Shown: positions 38,377-47,427 of the stretch, piece by piece
Layout of the letters: each line of letters begins with the position of its first letter
Position numbering within the stretch: position 1 is the stretch's first letter
Assembly (NCBI RefSeq): GCF_014174165.1
Contig: NZ_JABEQN010000016.1
Coordinates: 1 to 64,000 of the forward strand
Source: Gluconacetobacter dulcium
GTDB lineage: Bacteria; Pseudomonadota; Alphaproteobacteria; Acetobacterales; Acetobacteraceae
DNA: 64,000 bases
Reading direction: 5' to 3'
Made by a program: the position numbers and the translations under genes
The notes under the pieces: model-generated
Databases searched by the model: none
The model's input: only the letters and a program-made list of their open reading frames with translations
What the model was told of the DNA's origin: nothing

Positions 38377-38406
38377 ATATGAAGGCGGTGTGTTCCCTCT
38401 GGACAA
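38377..38406 (-). promoter_or_regulatory. Possible acnA promoter
   Basis: On the minus strand TTGTCC (38406-38401), an 18-base spacer, and TCATAT (38382-38377), about 60 bases before the acnA ATG. Weak boxes, proposed only from position. Confidence 0.3.
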
Positions 38407-38542
38407 CCGGCTTGATCTCCCAACGGTCGTAGAACATACCCGGACGCGGTGACGACACAAGCTGACCCCGGTAACAAGAACGCGGGGGGGGGCGGGCCGT
38501 CGTCCCCCCGCCGCCGCCGCCCACAAGCCGAGGACGATCGCC

Positions 38543-39217
38543 ATCCCTGCCTCCCGCCCCCCTGCCAGCCCGCTGCTGAATGTCGAAAATATCTCTGTTT
38601 TTCGGGGGGAAAGACTGGTTCTCGACGGGGTCGGCCTGCGCCTGGACGCCGGGGAGGCCCTGCTGCTGACCGGCCCGAACGGTGCAGGAAAGTCGACCCT
38701 GCTGCGCGTTCTCGCAGGATTGCGCAAACCGGAAGGCGGCCATGTCCTGTGGTCCGGGATCGACGCCCTGGCCGACCGCACCGCCCATGCCGAACGCGTA
38801 GCCTATCTGGGCCATCAGGACGCCCTGAAACCCGGCCTGACCCTGCGCGAGAACCTGGCCCTGCCCGCCCGCGCGGCCGGATCGAACCCCGAGCAGGCCA
38901 TGGAATCGCTCGATCTTCTGCCCCTGGCCGACCTGCCGGCCCGCATGCTCTCGGCCGGGCAGAAGCGCCGCGCCGCCCTGGCGCGGGTGGTGCTGTCCCG
39001 TGCGCCGCTCTGGCTGCTCGACGAACCCAGCCTGGGGCTGGACACACGCTCCATCGGCCTGCTGGAAACCCTGTTCAAGACCCACCGCGAGGCTGGCGGA
39101 ATCGTGATCGCGACCACCCACGTCCCCCTGCCCCTGCCCGACGCACGCACCCTGGCCCTCCCCGGCGCCATCGCCGTCGATGCCGCGGAAGAACTCGATA
39201 TGGGGTCGTGGTCATGA
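38543..39217 (+). CDS. ccmA: Heme exporter ATP-binding protein CcmA
   Basis: An ATPase of about 224 aa of the CcmAB cytochrome c maturation system. In-frame sequence includes LLNVENISVFRGERLVLDGV, Walker A LLTGPNGAGKSTLLRVLAGL, LKPGLTLRENLALPAR, signature LSAGQKRRAALARVVL and Walker B LWLLDEPSLGLD. No ATG, GTG or TTG occurs between the in-frame stop at 38450 and the Walker A region. GAGGA at 38530-38534 sits 8 bases before an ATC at 38543, which I take as a provisional start. The first canonical start (TTG 38720) would remove Walker A. It overlaps ccmB by ATGA. Confidence 0.85.
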   Translation: MPASRPPASPLLNVENISVFRGERLVLDGVGLRLDAGEALLLTGPNGAGKSTLLRVLAGLRKPEGGHVLWSGIDALADRTAHAERVAYLGHQDALKPGLTLRENLALPARAAGSNPEQAMESLDLLPLADLPARMLSAGQKRRAALARVVLSRAPLWLLDEPSLGLDTRSIGLLETLFKTHREAGGIVIATTHVPLPLPDARTLALPGAIAVDAAEELDMGSWS

Positions 39218-39909
39218 AAGCCAGACCCATGCGCGCATCCATTCCCGCCCTGCTGGCGGCCGTCATCGGGCGCGACCTGCGTCTGGCGCTGCGCCACGGC
39301 GCCGACACGCTGGGGGCGGTGCTGTTCTTCATTCTCGCCGGCGCATTGTTCCCCCTCGCCCTCGGCCCGTCGCCGGACCTGCTGCGCCGCATGGCCCCCG
39401 GCATCGTCTGGGTCTGCGCCCTGCTGGCCGCATTGCTGCCGCTGGACCGCCTGTTCGGGTCGGAACTGGAAGACGGCTCGCTGGACCAGCTCATGCTGTC
39501 CGGCCTGCCGCCTGCCCTGGTGGCGCTGGCCAAGATGATCGCGCACTGGCTCACCACCGGCCTGCCGCTGCTGCTGGCCGCCGCCCCGCTGGCCATCATG
39601 CTGGGCCTGCCGCTGCCGGTCCTGCCGATCCTGCTGGGCGGCCTGGCGCTGGGCACCGCAATCCTGTCGCTGATCGGCGGCATGGCGGCGTCGATCGTGC
39701 TGGGCGCGCGCCGGGGCGGCGTGCTGCTGCCGTTGCTGGTGCTGCCGCTGGCCACCCCCGCCCTCATCTTCGGCGCGGCGGCGCTCGACGCCGCACAGAC
39801 CGGCCTCTCCTGGCGGCCGGATCTGGAACTCCTGGGCGCCTTCCTCGCCGGCGCGCTCCCACTCTGCCCGCTGGCCGCCGGCGCCGGCCTGCGCGCCGCC
39901 GTCGAATAG
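39214..39909 (+). CDS. ccmB: Heme exporter membrane protein CcmB
   Basis: A 231-aa integral membrane partner of CcmA. MRASIPALLAAVIGRDLRLA is followed by about six hydrophobic helices (LGAVLFFILAGALFPLALGP, GIVWVCALLAALLPLDRLFG, LLPLLVLPLATPALIFGAAA). LFGSELEDGSLDQLMLSGLP matches the CcmB cytoplasmic region. The start overlaps the ccmA stop. No ccmC follows; the next gene is an acyltransferase, so the rest of the maturation system must lie elsewhere. Confidence 0.9.
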   Translation: MKARPMRASIPALLAAVIGRDLRLALRHGADTLGAVLFFILAGALFPLALGPSPDLLRRMAPGIVWVCALLAALLPLDRLFGSELEDGSLDQLMLSGLPPALVALAKMIAHWLTTGLPLLLAAAPLAIMLGLPLPVLPILLGGLALGTAILSLIGGMAASIVLGARRGGVLLPLLVLPLATPALIFGAAALDAAQTGLSWRPDLELLGAFLAGALPLCPLAAGAGLRAAVE

Positions 39910-41109
39910 ATGACCAACGCCGCCGCCGGAACCGGCACGCTCGACGGCCGCAATCCCGGCATCGACCTCGTGCGCGGCGCGTCGATCCTCCTCGTCGTCT
40001 CGCACCACATGGCGCTGCGAATTCCCCTGGCGAAGACCGGCCTCGCCGGAATCGTCCCCCTGCCGCTCCTGCGCCTCTTCAGCTGGTTCGGCTACGAAGC
40101 CGTGTTCCTGTTCTTCGTCGTGTCGGGCTTCCTCGTCACCAGCCACACGATCCGGCGCTCGGGCTCCCTGTCCACGCTGGACCCGCGCGCCTTCTATGCC
40201 CGCAGGCTGGCCCGCATCGCACCCTGCCTGCTGGTCCTGGTCGCCATCCTCTCCGTGCTCGACCTGCTCGGCGTGCCCGACTACACCATCACCCGCGCCG
40301 ACCAGACCCTGCCGCGCGCGATCGTCTCCGCCCTGACCATGCACCTGAACTGGTACGAAGGGCACACGGGCTACCTGCCGGGCGGCTGGGACGTATTATG
40401 GTCCCTGTCGATCGAGGAACTCTTCTATCTGGGCTTTCCAGCCCTCTGCCTCTGCCTGGCAAGCATCCCTCGCCTGCGCACAAGCCTGTTCGCGCTCCTC
40501 GCCCTGTCGCTGCCGTTCGCCCTCGACGCCCTGGCCAACGCTCCGGAGATCTGGCGGGAAAAGGCTTACCTGCCCGGACTCGCGGCCATCGCCACCGGTG
40601 TCTGCGCGGCGGTGACGGTCGCCGGCCGCCCCGCGCCGCGTGCGGGCATCGTCAACGCAACGGGCTGTTTCGCCCTCCTGGCGCTGCTGGCTGTTTTCCT
40701 TGGGGAACATGCACTCTGGAGCCTGCTGGGCAATATGACGATGCTGGTGCTGACCCTCGGCTGCGCCCTGCTGCTGGTCGCCTTCCAGTGGGGCTGGGGG
40801 CAACACCGCCTGATGCACGGCACACGATGGCTGCGCTCCTACGGCTTCATGAGCTACGAAATCTACCTGACCCACATGTTCGTGGTGTTCCCGCTCGTCG
40901 GCCTGTTCCACCTCAGCGGCGGCGCCATGCGCACAGGCTGGCTCTGGTTTCCGCCCGCCTTCGCCCTGTCCTGGCTGCTGGGACGGGCGACCGACAGGCT
41001 GGTCTCGACACCCGCCAATCGCCTGCTGCGCAGATGGCTTCAGGTCGGGGCGCCGCCCCGAACCCCGCCAAAGGGCATCGCCCTTTGGAAACCCAATCGT
41101 GATGCGTAA
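39910..41109 (+). CDS. Acyltransferase-3 family membrane protein (OafA/YrhL-like) with repeat-derived tail
   Basis: A 399-aa integral membrane O-acyltransferase. GRNPGIDLVRGASILLVVSH with the catalytic-type His, then FLFFVVSGFLVTSHTIRRSG and ARRLARIAPCLLVLVAILSV, plus WDVLWSLSIEELFYLGFPAL, are the family marks; about ten hydrophobic helices follow. It would acylate an extracytoplasmic sugar or polymer; the target is unknown. It begins immediately after ccmB. The last 20 residues (from GAPPRTPPKGIALWKPN) are encoded by a REP-like element, so the original C-terminus was probably elsewhere. Confidence 0.88.
   Translation: MTNAAAGTGTLDGRNPGIDLVRGASILLVVSHHMALRIPLAKTGLAGIVPLPLLRLFSWFGYEAVFLFFVVSGFLVTSHTIRRSGSLSTLDPRAFYARRLARIAPCLLVLVAILSVLDLLGVPDYTITRADQTLPRAIVSALTMHLNWYEGHTGYLPGGWDVLWSLSIEELFYLGFPALCLCLASIPRLRTSLFALLALSLPFALDALANAPEIWREKAYLPGLAAIATGVCAAVTVAGRPAPRAGIVNATGCFALLALLAVFLGEHALWSLLGNMTMLVLTLGCALLLVAFQWGWGQHRLMHGTRWLRSYGFMSYEIYLTHMFVVFPLVGLFHLSGGAMRTGWLWFPPAFALSWLLGRATDRLVSTPANRLLRRWLQVGAPPRTPPKGIALWKPNRDA
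41047..41095 (+). repeat. REP-like two-hairpin element inside the acyltransferase 3' end
   Basis: Hairpin one is GGGGC-GCC-GCCCC (41047-41059); hairpin two is CCAAAGGGC-ATC-GCCCTTTGG (41068-41088), followed by AAACCC. The same two-part unit is at 47364-47411 (inverted) and truncated at 111-145. Confidence 0.7.
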
Positions 41110-41433
41110 TTACTGAATGCTGTCGCCCTCGCGCCGGCTGGTCCGCATAAGCCAGTCGATCTGATTACGGACCTTCAGCCAGAACAGAACATCGTCAGGC
41201 AGATCCTGATCCAGGCAGCGGGCGATATGACGCATCGTCACGCCGCGCGCGCCATCGCCACACACGACGATGAGAGAATGCGCCATCGCGCGAACGCTGA
41301 CCTTTTCCCGCGCGCGCGCCTGCGATCTTTCCAGCATAGCTGCCTCGACCGTTGATGATGATCCACCTGAGGAAGAAACCGGCTGACCCATGGAAATGGA
41401 TCGTTCCCGTGCGCGCGTCATGAGATCGTCCAT
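41110..41433 (-). CDS. Small hypothetical protein
   Basis: A 107-aa protein, MDDLMTRARERSISMGQPVS then a Ser-rich linker and a more ordered half (SVRAMAHSLIVVCGDGARGV, HIARCLDQDLPDDVLFWLKV, RNQIDWLMRTSRR). No family recognised and no membrane helix. The frame is open to 41631, but that part overlaps the terminators of the next gene. The ATG at 41433 has GAGAGG upstream at slightly long spacing. It converges on the acyltransferase gene with no gap. Confidence 0.5.
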   Translation of the reverse strand: MDDLMTRARERSISMGQPVSSSGGSSSTVEAAMLERSQARAREKVSVRAMAHSLIVVCGDGARGVTMRHIARCLDQDLPDDVLFWLKVRNQIDWLMRTSRREGDSIQ

Positions 41434-41556
41434 ACAAAACAGGACCTCTCCGGTCCTGCTTCCGCATACCGGCACGCTTGGGGTCAACCAGCGACCTATG
41501 CCAGAAAATCCCAGGAAGATGGTTTTATTATGACTGCCGACACCCCCCTGAACACA

Positions 41557-41583
41557 AAACCCGTCGCCAGAGGCGACGGGTTT
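41557..41583 (-). terminator. Second hairpin downstream of the decarboxylase gene
   Basis: A 12-bp perfect stem AAACCCGTCGCC/GGCGACGGGTTT with a 3-base loop. On the minus strand it ends in TTTTG, so it fits an intrinsic terminator. Confidence 0.7.
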
Positions 41584-41604
41584 CGCAAGGAGACTGCCCA
41601 CCGA

Positions 41605-41626
41605 AGGCCCCCACGAAAGGGGGCCT
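41605..41626 (-). terminator. First hairpin downstream of the decarboxylase gene
   Basis: AGGCCCCC (41605-41612) and GGGGGCCT (41619-41626) with a 6-base loop, 7 bp beyond the decarboxylase stop. Together with the next hairpin it forms a tandem terminator. Confidence 0.6.
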
Positions 41627-41633
41627 GCCAACT

Positions 41634-42764
41634 TCAGATATAATGCTCGGTCAGCGGCGCGAAACCATTGAACCGGGTCGAGCAGTAGGTCGAGACATAC
41701 GCCCCGGTCGACAGCAGTTCGATCCGGTCGCCCGACGCCAGATCCAGCGGCAGGGCGTAGGGCGCCTTTTCGTACATGATGTCCGCGCCGTCGCAGGTCG
41801 GGCCGGCAATCGCCACCCGCCCCGTCGCGCCACCATCATGCGGCGTGCGGATACCATAGCGGATCGACTCGCCCTCGGTCTCAGCCAGACCACCGAACCG
41901 GCCGATATCCAGATACACCCAGCGCGTATCGTCCTTCAGCCCGCGATTGGTCACCAGCACGACTTCCGACGACACCACCCCGGCATCGCCGACGATGAAG
42001 CGGCCCGGCTCGACGATCATTTCCGGCAGGTCATTGCCGAAATGCTCGGTCATCGCATGGCTGATCGCCAGCGCGAACCGGTCGATCTCCGGCACGTCCT
42101 CGCGGTAGCGGATCGGGAAGCCGCCGCCCAGATTGACCATGCGCAGGTTCAGCCCCGCCGAGGCCAGGTCGGTGAACAGCATGCCAACCCGCGCGATCGC
42201 GGCTTCATACGCATCGGTCGTCGTCTGCTGGCTGCCGACATGGAACGACAGGCCATACGGGTCCAGCCCCAGGTCGCGGGCGCGCAGCATCAGGTCGCGC
42301 GCGCTGTCCAGCGTGGTGCCGAACTTGCGCGACAGCGGCCATTCCGCACCCTCGTTCTCGACGATCAGGCGGCAATAGACGCGCGACCCCGGAGCATGGC
42401 GGGCCAGCTTCTCCAGTTCCTCGATGCAGTCGAAGGCATACATCGTCACACCGGCCGCATGGGCATTGGCGATCGCCGACACCTTCTTGACGGTATTGCC
42501 GAACGAGATGTCCCGCGCCTGCGCCCCGGCCTCGAGGCACATGCGGATCTCTTCCCACGACGCGGCATCGAAGGCCGAGCCCAGCGAGACCAGCCGGCGC
42601 AGAATCGCTTCCGCCGGATTGGCTTTCACGGCATAATAGATGCGCGCCAGCGGCAGCACATGCCGCAGCGAATGATAGCGCGCCTCGACGCGATCGACAT
42701 CGACGACGAGGCAAGGCGTGGCGGGCGCATGCTCCGCCAGAAAATGGGCGATTTTGGGAGTCAT
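41634..42764 (-). CDS. Ornithine/lysine decarboxylase, alanine-racemase fold
   Basis: A 376-aa PLP enzyme of the eukaryotic-type ODC/DapC/arginine decarboxylase group that makes putrescine or cadaverine. The Schiff-base Lys is in IYYAVKANPAEAIL (Lys 47). LSFHVGSQQTTTDAYEAAI carries the His stacking on PLP, NLGGGFPIRYREDVPEIDRF the phosphate-binding glycines, and VEPGRFIVGDAG and GPTCDGADIMYEK (catalytic Cys and following Asp) come from the partner-subunit site. Length and motifs fit alphaproteobacterial ornithine/lysine decarboxylases. The ATG at 42764 gives a normal N-terminus; the longer open frame is unconserved. Confidence 0.93.
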   Translation of the reverse strand: MTPKIAHFLAEHAPATPCLVVDVDRVEARYHSLRHVLPLARIYYAVKANPAEAILRRLVSLGSAFDAASWEEIRMCLEAGAQARDISFGNTVKKVSAIANAHAAGVTMYAFDCIEELEKLARHAPGSRVYCRLIVENEGAEWPLSRKFGTTLDSARDLMLRARDLGLDPYGLSFHVGSQQTTTDAYEAAIARVGMLFTDLASAGLNLRMVNLGGGFPIRYREDVPEIDRFALAISHAMTEHFGNDLPEMIVEPGRFIVGDAGVVSSEVVLVTNRGLKDDTRWVYLDIGRFGGLAETEGESIRYGIRTPHDGGATGRVAIAGPTCDGADIMYEKAPYALPLDLASGDRIELLSTGAYVSTYCSTRFNGFAPLTEHYI

Positions 42765-43010
42765 CGCACCCAAATCCCTTCTGTGAAATCCATCCGGGAC
42801 GAAAGCCGGACAGGTGTTGCGAAACGGTCTAACGGACCAGCGACCAGAACCGGGTTCCAAAGAACCCCCAATTGCCAGAACGCTTGACGTCGTTGCGTAA
42901 CCTCAGAGGGCCAGTGGCACGTGCGTTGTTGCGTGGAGAGCGCATATGGGGGCAAAGCATTCGGCGCGCAACAGAAAAATCGTCCCCTCCGCATGTTTTT
43001 TCGTTAGGTA

Positions 43011-44060
43011 GTGCAGACCCGCCGGGCGATGGCCGCCCACCCTGGGGCGCAGGCCGCCCCCTACCCGACCGACGGAGCCAGCTTGATCGTCCCGCAGCCC
43101 GAAAAATCCGAGCATCTCGCTCCTGGACATCCCGCCCCTGAGCACCTCGCCTCTGGGACCATCGATCCGCGGCAACTCTGGCGGCCGGTCCTGCGCCGCA
43201 TCCTGCGCAACCTGACATCGGACCAGATCACCCTGGCGGCGGCGGGGTGCGCGTTCTACGCGACGCTTTCCCTCTTCCCCGCCATCAGCACCCTGATCTC
43301 GATTTACGGACTGGTGCTGGACCCGGACACGGTGGAACCGCAGCTCGACCTGCTGCGGCACCTGCTGCCGCCCGCCGCCTTCACCCTGATCGGCGAACGC
43401 ATCCACACCCTGGCGGCCGAACCCCATTCGTCGCTGACGCTCAACCTGATCATCTCGACCAGCATCGCGCTCTGGTCGGCCTCGGCCGCCACGCGCTCGA
43501 TCATCTCCGCCGTCAATATCGCCTACGGCACCACCGAGACGCGGGGCTTCATCCGCTTCCAGATGGTGGCGATCGGCATGACGCTGTGCGCGATCTGCGG
43601 CGCGGTGCTCACGCTGGCGGTGATGGTGGCGCTGCCGGTCCTGATCAATTTCCTCCCCGAGCGCCTCGGCCTGGCGCCGCCACCCTGGTCGGTCGAACTG
43701 CTGGTGCAGATGGGCGGCCCGATCCTGCTGCTGCTGTTCGTGCTGGTGGCCTGCACCCTGCTCTACCGGCTCGGGCCAAGCCGCCCGGCCGTCCCATGGC
43801 GCCACATCCTGCCCGGCTCCTGCGCGGCGACGCTGATCTGGATCGTCACGTCGCTCGGGGTCTCCTACTATATCGGCACCATCGCCCCCTACAACGCCAC
43901 ATACGGGCCGCTGGGCGCGGTGGCGGCAACGATGATGTGGTTCTTCGTGACCGCCTACGTCATCATGCTGGGGGCGGAACTCAACGCGGGGCTGGAAGCC
44001 GAGATGGCCCGCGCCCGCGCCGCCAAAGGCCCCGAGCCGACCCCCGCAAGCCCCCCGTAA
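43011..44060 (+). CDS. YihY/BrkB-family inner-membrane protein
   Basis: A 349-aa protein with about six transmembrane helices. AAAGCAFYATLSLFPAISTL, IALWSASAATRSIISAVNIA, PWRHILPGSCAATLIWIVTS, SYYIGTIAPYNATYGPLGAV and MMWFFVTAYVIMLGAELNAG are typical of the UPF0761/BrkB family, once mislabelled ribonuclease BN. Function unknown in general. GTG at 43011 has AGG nearby; ATG at 43029 is an alternative. The first 50 residues are Pro-rich and variable. Confidence 0.88.
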   Translation: MQTRRAMAAHPGAQAAPYPTDGASLIVPQPEKSEHLAPGHPAPEHLASGTIDPRQLWRPVLRRILRNLTSDQITLAAAGCAFYATLSLFPAISTLISIYGLVLDPDTVEPQLDLLRHLLPPAAFTLIGERIHTLAAEPHSSLTLNLIISTSIALWSASAATRSIISAVNIAYGTTETRGFIRFQMVAIGMTLCAICGAVLTLAVMVALPVLINFLPERLGLAPPPWSVELLVQMGGPILLLLFVLVACTLLYRLGPSRPAVPWRHILPGSCAATLIWIVTSLGVSYYIGTIAPYNATYGPLGAVAATMMWFFVTAYVIMLGAELNAGLEAEMARARAAKGPEPTPASPP

Positions 44061-44118
44061 GCCCCCAGCCGTCGGCAAAGCCGAAGGCGTCGGAGCCCGG
44101 AGGACCGGAAGATGCCGG

Positions 44119-44772
44119 TCAGCGGTGGCGGGGAGCGACCGGTGCGCGGCGCTCGGCGCTCGGCCCGGCGGCGGCGATGGCATCGGCGCTGCTGTCCGAC
44201 GCTTCGGCCTGCGCGACTTCGACGGCCGAAGCCGATTGAACCACAACGTGGGCGGTCCCGGCACTGAGCATCCCCAGTCGGGCCGCCGCGGCAGGCGAGA
44301 GGTCGATGATCCGGCTGCCATGGAACGGGCCACGGTCATTCACCGTCACCACCACCGACCGGCCGGTTTCCTGCGAACGCACCAGCAGCTTCGTTCCCAT
44401 CGGCAGGGTCGGATGCGCAGCCGTCAGCGCCTTGGGGTCGAACGTGCTGCCCGACGAGGTCCGGCCCACCACATGGCGACGAGGGCGGCGCATATGGCCA
44501 TACCAGCTTGCCACGCCCTGCTCGGACCATGCGAGCGCGGACCGACCGGCAACCGCGATGCTATGGGACCGCCGCGCCAGCGCCGCGCGGACCGAAGCCG
44601 CCCACGCCGTCACCGGGCGGCCATCGTCCCCCGCCGCCGGCGCATCGGAAACACCCCCGGCAGACACCGCCGCATCCGCCGTTCCCTCAGGGGCAGTGGA
44701 GGCGGCACTGGCGGCGGACATGAAGAAAACGAGGCAGAGCAGCGACAGCATCGCCTGCCCACCCATTCGCAT
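44119..44772 (-). CDS. rlpA: RlpA-like septal ring lytic transglycosylase / DPBB protein
   Basis: A protein of about 217 aa. A signal peptide (MLSLLCLVFFMSAASAASTA) is followed by a Thr/Ala/Gly linker and a double-psi beta-barrel: GVASWYGHMRRPRRHVVGRT, STFDPKALTAAHPTLPMGTK, VVVTVNDRGPFHGSRIIDLS and AAAARLGM contain the conserved catalytic-type Asp and His. Length without a SPOR domain marks it as a short RlpA. The start may be 44772 or 44766. Confidence 0.85.
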   Translation of the reverse strand: MRMGGQAMLSLLCLVFFMSAASAASTAPEGTADAAVSAGGVSDAPAAGDDGRPVTAWAASVRAALARRSHSIAVAGRSALAWSEQGVASWYGHMRRPRRHVVGRTSSGSTFDPKALTAAHPTLPMGTKLLVRSQETGRSVVVTVNDRGPFHGSRIIDLSPAAAARLGMLSAGTAHVVVQSASAVEVAQAEASDSSADAIAAAGPSAERRAPVAPRHR

Positions 44773-45080
44773 TCCTCGCGTTGTCCGATGCAGTTTCAAT
44801 GCGTTTCCAGTCCTTTTGGGATCGGTGATCCAGTATCGGACCACAATAGAGCAGTCCTGTCACCACCGAGTCCAGTTTTTTCCGCCACGATACCGGCGCG
44901 GGCGGCCGCAAAGCGTTCATGCCGCCACGGTTTTCCCGCGCTGGATCACGTTTTCGCGGCGAATTATGGCAATTTTCAGCCTTCATTACTGCCGCCTCTT
45001 TTCCGGCCGGCGGGCAGGACATCGAAGCCCGCGCGATCATTCTCTTGGAACCGGCCGAAGAGCGTGCTACGGCGCCTGTG

Positions 45081-45539
45081 ATGATAAAGCGCCCCCTGAT
45101 CGTGGTCCTGAACGGGCCCAACCTGAACATGCTCGGAATGCGCCAGCCCGAAGTCTATGGTCGCGCGACCCTGGACGACGTGGAACAGATCTGCATCCAG
45201 GCTGCCGAGCGACTGGATGTCGGTATCGACTTTCGCCAGACCAACGGCGAGGGCGAGCTGGTGTCGTGGGTCCATGAATGCCGCAACCGCGCGCAGGGGA
45301 TCGTTATCAACCCGGCCGCCTACGGCCACACTTCAATCGCCCTGCTCGACGCGCTGCTGGCCGTCGAGCTGCCGGTGATCGAGGTCCATATCTCCAACAT
45401 TCATCGCCGCGAGGAATTCCGGCATCACACCTACTGCTCCCGCGCGGCCGCAGGCGTCATCTGCGGCCTGGGAGTACGCGGCTATGCCCTGGCGCTTCAG
45501 GCGATGACAGACATGATTCTGGACGAGAACGACCGATGA
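45081..45539 (+). CDS. aroQ: 3-dehydroquinate dehydratase, type II
   Basis: A 152-aa shikimate-pathway enzyme forming dodecameric complexes in the family. PLIVVLNGPNLNMLGMRQPE, VYGRATLDDVEQI (active-site Tyr), FRQTNGEGELVSWVHEC, IVINPAAYGHTSIALLDALL, VIEVHISNIHRREEFRHHTY (catalytic His) and ICGLGVRGYALALQAM are diagnostic. The ATG at 45081 fits; the longer frame from 44919 is not conserved. Its TGA overlaps the accB ATG. Confidence 0.96.
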   Translation: MIKRPLIVVLNGPNLNMLGMRQPEVYGRATLDDVEQICIQAAERLDVGIDFRQTNGEGELVSWVHECRNRAQGIVINPAAYGHTSIALLDALLAVELPVIEVHISNIHRREEFRHHTYCSRAAAGVICGLGVRGYALALQAMTDMILDENDR

Positions 45540-45985
45540 GCCGACTGCTCGTGGACGCGGATGCCATTCGGGCATTGGCTGAAATTCTGACCGAAACCGG
45601 CCTGACCGAGATCGAGATCGCGGAGAAGGACAACCGCATCCGCGTTGCCCGCGCAGCACCCGGCGTGGTCCATGCCGTGCCGGCCGCCGCGGCCGCCGCC
45701 CCGATCGCGGCCGCGCCCGTGGCCGCCGCGCCGGCCGACCCGGCCAAGCATCCGGGCGCCGTCACCAGCCCGATGGTCGGCGTGGCCTACCTGACGCCAG
45801 ACCCCAGTTCGCCCCCCTTCGTCACCGAAGGGCAGAGCGTCACCGCCGGGCAGACCCTGATGCTGATCGAGGCGATGAAGACCTTCAACCAGATCAAGGC
45901 CCCCCGCGCCGGCACGCTGAGGAAGCTGCTGGTCGCCTCCGGCGATCCGGTCGAATTCGGCGAAGCCCTGGCCGTCATCGAGTAA
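45536..45985 (+). CDS. accB: Biotin carboxyl carrier protein of acetyl-CoA carboxylase
   Basis: A 149-aa carrier whose Lys in [16 protein letters not shown] receives biotin and shuttles CO2 between AccC and the AccAD transferase. An N-terminal helix region ([20 protein letters not shown]) precedes a flexible Ala/Pro linker. The thumb-containing loop [20 protein letters not shown] precedes the biotinyl domain. ATGA overlap with aroQ and TAATG overlap with accC show tight coupling. Confidence 0.96.
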   Translation: MSRLLVDADAIRALAEILTETGLTEIEIAEKDNRIRVARAAPGVVHAVPAAAAAAPIAAAPVAAAPADPAKHPGAVTSPMVGVAYLTPDPSSPPFVTEGQSVTAGQTLMLIEAMKTFNQIKAPRAGTLRKLLVASGDPVEFGEALAVIE

Positions 45986-47328
45986 TGTTTTCCAAGATCC
46001 TCATCGCCAATCGTGGCGAAATCGCCCTGCGGGTCCTGCGCGCATGCCGCGAAATGGGCATCCGCACGGTCGCGGTCCATTCCACGGCCGATGCCGATGC
46101 CATGCATGTGCGCCTGGCCGACGAAGCCGTATGCATCGGGCCGCCCTCCTCGCGTGAGTCGTACCTGAACGTCGCGGCCATCCTGTCGGCCGCGACCATC
46201 TCCGGTGCCGACGCGATCCATCCGGGCTACGGCTTCCTGTCCGAGAACGCCGATTTCGCCGAGACGGTCGAGGCCCACGGCCTGGCCTTCATCGGGCCGA
46301 CCGGCCAGCACATCCGGATGATGGGCGACAAGATCACCGCCAAGACCACCATGCGCGCGCTCGGCGTGCCGCTGGTGCCCGGTTCGGACGGCGCGCTGGC
46401 CAACCTGGACGAGGCTCGCGCGGTGGCCGCCCAGGTCGGCTACCCGGTGCTGATCAAGGCCGCCGCCGGCGGCGGCGGGCGCGGCATGAAGGTCGCCCGG
46501 ACCGCCGACGAGCTGGACGAGGCGTGGAGCGTCGCCCGTACCGAGGCCCGCGCCGCCTTCGGCAATGACGAGGTCTATCTCGAAAAATACATGGACCGGC
46601 CCCGGCACATCGAGTTGCAGATCCTGGCCGACACCCATGGCAACGTCGTGCATTTCGGCGAGCGCGACTGCTCGCTCCAGCGGCGCCACCAGAAGCTGCT
46701 GGAAGAAGCCGGCTCGCCGGCCCTCACCGCCGAGCAGCGTGACGCCATCGGCGCCACCGCCACGGCGGCGCTGCGCAAGCTGGGCTACCGCAACGCCGGC
46801 ACGCTCGAATTCCTCTACCAGGACGGCCAGTTCTGTTTCATCGAGATGAACACCCGCCTGCAGGTGGAACATCCGGTGACGGAAATGCTCTGCGATGTCG
46901 ATCTGGTGCGCGAACAGATCCGCATCGCCGCCGGCGAACCGCTGGGTTACGAGCAGTCGGACATCACCTTCAGCGGCCATGCCATCGAATGCCGCATCAA
47001 TGCCGAGGATCCGGCGACCTTCATGCCCACGCCGGGCACGGTCACGGTCTATCACCCCCCCGGCGGCCTGGGCGTGCGCATCGACAGCGCGCTGTATGCG
47101 GGCTATCGCGTGCCGCCCTATTACGACAGCATGATCGGCAAGCTGATCGTCCACGCCCCCACCCGGCCCGAGGCCATCGCCCGGATGCGCCGCGCGCTGG
47201 ATGAATTCGTGATCGACGGCGTCAAGACGGTGATTCCGCTGCATTGCAAGATCCTGGACGATCCCGAATTCCAGAAGGGCGACTACACCATCCACTGGCT
47301 GGAACGCTTCGTCGCCAGGCAGGGCTAA
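45985..47328 (+). CDS. accC: Acetyl-CoA carboxylase biotin carboxylase subunit
   Basis: A 447-aa ATP-grasp enzyme that carboxylates biotin on Acc[41 protein letters not shown], the glycine-rich [60 protein letters not shown] and [13 protein letters not shown] are canonical. Last gene of aroQ-accB-accC; a REP-like element follows 35 bp later. Confidence 0.97.
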   Translation: MFSKILIANRGEIALRVLRACREMGIRTVAVHSTADADAMHVRLADEAVCIGPPSSRESYLNVAAILSAATISGADAIHPGYGFLSENADFAETVEAHGLAFIGPTGQHIRMMGDKITAKTTMRALGVPLVPGSDGALANLDEARAVAAQVGYPVLIKAAAGGGGRGMKVARTADELDEAWSVARTEARAAFGNDEVYLEKYMDRPRHIELQILADTHGNVVHFGERDCSLQRRHQKLLEEAGSPALTAEQRDAIGATATAALRKLGYRNAGTLEFLYQDGQFCFIEMNTRLQVEHPVTEMLCDVDLVREQIRIAAGEPLGYEQSDITFSGHAIECRINAEDPATFMPTPGTVTVYHPPGGLGVRIDSALYAGYRVPPYYDSMIGKLIVHAPTRPEAIARMRRALDEFVIDGVKTVIPLHCKILDDPEFQKGDYTIHWLERFVARQG

Positions 47329-47363
47329 AGACCAACCCCCTCCCCACCACGCAACAACGACCG

Positions 47364-47411
47364 GGTTTCCAAAGGGCGATGCCCTTTGGTGGGTCAAGGG
47401 CAACGCCCTTG
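47364..47411 (-). repeat. REP-like two-hairpin element after accC
   Basis: An inverted copy of the element at 41047: CCAAAGGGC-GAT-GCCCTTTGG (47369-47389) and CAAGGGC-AAC-GCCCTTG (47395-47411). It sits in the gap between the converging accC and FUSC genes and could end transcripts from both sides. Confidence 0.7.
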
Positions 47412-47427
47412 CCTTTCGCCGAGGCTC

